Shown piece after piece: positions 62,789-64,000 of a stretch of 64,000 nt of DNA. The notes beneath the pieces were generated by a model. The model was not told the origin of the DNA. It saw only the letters and a program-made list of their open reading frames with translations, and made no database searches. The position numbers and the translations under genes are program-made. Position 1 is the stretch's first letter. Each line of letters opens with the position of its first letter. The stretch is taken from the NCBI RefSeq assembly GCF_014639315.1, contig NZ_BMFY01000016.1, forward strand, positions 1 to 64,000, given 5' to 3'. Origin of the DNA: Sediminivirga luteola. GTDB taxonomy: Bacteria; Actinomycetota; Actinomycetes; Actinomycetales; Brevibacteriaceae.

Positions 62789-64000
62789 TCAGTTCTGCCG
62801 GTAGCGCGCCTTGCTCGATGCCGCGATGAGCGCGCCCATCACGATCAGCAGCAGTGCGGTGGCCGCCAGCGGGAGCATGTCCGCACCGGTGGTCGGCAGG
62901 CTCGGGTCCTGCGCGCCCGGATCCTGCGGGGCCCCGCCGGGGCCGGGCTCGGTGGTCGGATCGTCCGTCGGAGCCGTGGTCGGATCGTCGGTGGGCTCGG
63001 TCGTCGGCACCTCGGTCGGGTCCGGCGTGGGCTCGGTGGGTTCGGTGGGCTCCACCAGGTCCCAGGCCAGGACGTGGGTCGAGTAGCCGATCGCCGGGGC
63101 GAAGATGTCCAGCGACTCCTGGTTCACGTTCTCCAGGGTGTCGTTGATGGTGTGGTAGTTGGTGTCGTGCTGCACGCCGGGGGTGCCGCCGAACAGCTCG
63201 GCCTCTTCTTCGGTCTTGACCCCGTCGGCGCCGGAGAACAGACCGCCGGAGGGGATGCCCGCCAGGATGAACGCCTGGTAGTCGGAGCGGCCGGAGAACT
63301 CGGAGTCCACCCAGGGCTGATCGACCGAGTCGAAGTAGTCCGTGTAGATCTGCTCCAGCTCGACCGAGCCTTCGGGAATCGGCACCGGTGCGGGGTAAGT
63401 GGACTCGTCGGCGTCGTAGACGCTGACCACGAAGTTGTCCGAGCCGATCATGTCGTAGTTCAGGTAGGCCTGGATGCGCTCCAGCTCAGCCGGATCGTTG
63501 GCCGTCAGGTCCTCGACGTAGTGGTAGGAGCCCAGCAGGCCGATCTCCTCCGCGCCCCAGAAGGCCAGGCGCACCTGCCGGTCGGGAGCGTACTCGTAGG
63601 CGGCGATCTGCTCGGCCAGGGCCAGCAGGGCGGCGGAGCCGGAGGCGTTGTCGTTCACGCCCGGTCCTTCGTCGACGCCGTCCAGGTGGGCACCGGCGAC
63701 GATGACCTCATCGGGGTCGCCGGCGGTCGTGCTGGCCAGGACGTTGAACGTCTCGGTCTCGGTGAATTCCTTCTCCACCGTCAGCGAACCCAGGACCGTC
63801 TCCTCGGCCTCCGCGGCGGCGGTGACGGCTGCGGCGAGTTCCTCGCCCACTCCACGGGTCACGCCGATGGTGGCCGCGCCGCCTTCGATCCGCTCCCCGA
63901 GGGTGCCGCTGAAACCGGCGTCGGGATCGGCCTCGTTGTTGTAGATCACGACCGCGGCGGCACCGGCCTGGGTGCCGTTGAAGGCCTTGTCGTAGAAGGG
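62789..64000 (-). CDS. M28-family zinc aminopeptidase with PA domain and LPTTG anchor (5' truncated)
   Basis: At least 403 residues; the frame stays open past the window end, so the start and signal peptide are outside. The visible N-terminal part is the end of a protease-associated domain (AAVVIYNNEADPDAGFSGTL). Zinc ligands of M28 peptidases follow: GAHLDG, GVNDNASG, FWGAEEIGLLGS, the YDMIGSDN Asp, and a C-terminal DTNYHTINDT His. A Thr/Pro-rich stalk, LPTTG, a hydrophobic helix and a basic tail form a sortase signal. It should trim N-terminal residues from peptides at the cell surface. Confidence 0.93.
   Translation of the reverse strand, partial: PFYDKAFNGTQAGAAAVVIYNNEADPDAGFSGTLGERIEGGAATIGVTRGVGEELAAAVTAAAEAEETVLGSLTVEKEFTETETFNVLASTTAGDPDEVIVAGAHLDGVDEGPGVNDNASGSAALLALAEQIAAYEYAPDRQVRLAFWGAEEIGLLGSYHYVEDLTANDPAELERIQAYLNYDMIGSDNFVVSVYDADESTYPAPVPIPEGSVELEQIYTDYFDSVDQPWVDSEFSGRSDYQAFILAGIPSGGLFSGADGVKTEEEAELFGGTPGVQHDTNYHTINDTLENVNQESLDIFAPAIGYSTHVLAWDLVEPTEPTEPTPDPTEVPTTEPTDDPTTAPTDDPTTEPGPGGAPQDPGAQDPSLPTTGADMLPLAATALLLIVMGALIAASSKARYRQN

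Overview
The window is about 70% GC with dense, short-spaced genes on both strands. Actinobacterial traits include a fused oleBC gene, a furA-katG pair, Tat and sortase-type surface proteins, many GTG starts and several probable leaderless promoters. An order Micrococcales member, most likely family Micrococcaceae (Micrococcus, Kocuria, Citricoccus, Nesterenkonia or Arthrobacter-like), fits best: the oleA / fused oleBC / oleD arrangement is the one known from Micrococcus luteus. The species cannot be fixed from the sequence alone. No rRNA, tRNA, CRISPR array or intact transposase is visible.

Layout. 1-666 is a repeat field made of inverted and direct copies of a short motif; the family recurs at 44100-44177. 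667-5749 holds the long-chain olefin operon oleA-oleBC-oleD, translationally coupled by 4-base overlaps. 6077-13000 carries a methyltransferase, a CitE-like lyase, a small membrane protein, a GH13 alpha-glucosidase and a wall-anchored PhoX phosphatase. 13164-15528 is a divergent MFS exporter/TetR pair with a clear operator. 15785-22259 holds an aminotransferase, a MacB-like ABC trio and an SdhA-like flavoprotein behind an iron-box-like site. 22319-31092 has a nucleotidyltransferase remnant of an MNT/HepT module, a DrrAB-like exporter with a fused double permease, a GCS2-type ligase, a HAD phosphatase coupled to a voltage-gated cation channel, and an acidic LPRTG surface protein.

31403-36211 has an FkbM methyltransferase and three coupled LLM flavin monooxygenases. 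36573-43803 has a large RecB-like nuclease/helicase, then furA-katG. 44245-51467 has another LLM oxidoreductase, a DUF2087 protein, a TTEP-repeat LPRTG protein, an SfnB/DszC-like flavoprotein, a VapBC-type module and a D-malate/tartrate dehydrogenase. 52023-54754 is metN-metI-metQ. 54927-60106 is an ABC exporter with its TetR regulator and a second MFS exporter. 60306-64000 has a flotillin, a DUF3817 protein and a 5'-truncated wall-anchored M28 peptidase.

Themes. (i) Four proteins end in a sortase-type signal although no sortase is present. (ii) Four LLM monooxygenases, an SfnB-like flavoprotein and the methionine importer suggest organosulfur scavenging between 32 and 55 kb; this is inference. 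(iii) Several exporters sit beside TetR genes with palindromic operators. (iv) Intergenic spaces are rich in short tandem repeats and long palindromes. I see no wholly new multi-gene system. The least explained items are the dispersed repeat family, the 40-66 bp palindromes, the channel filter, and a hairpin-masked 27-codon leader ORF.
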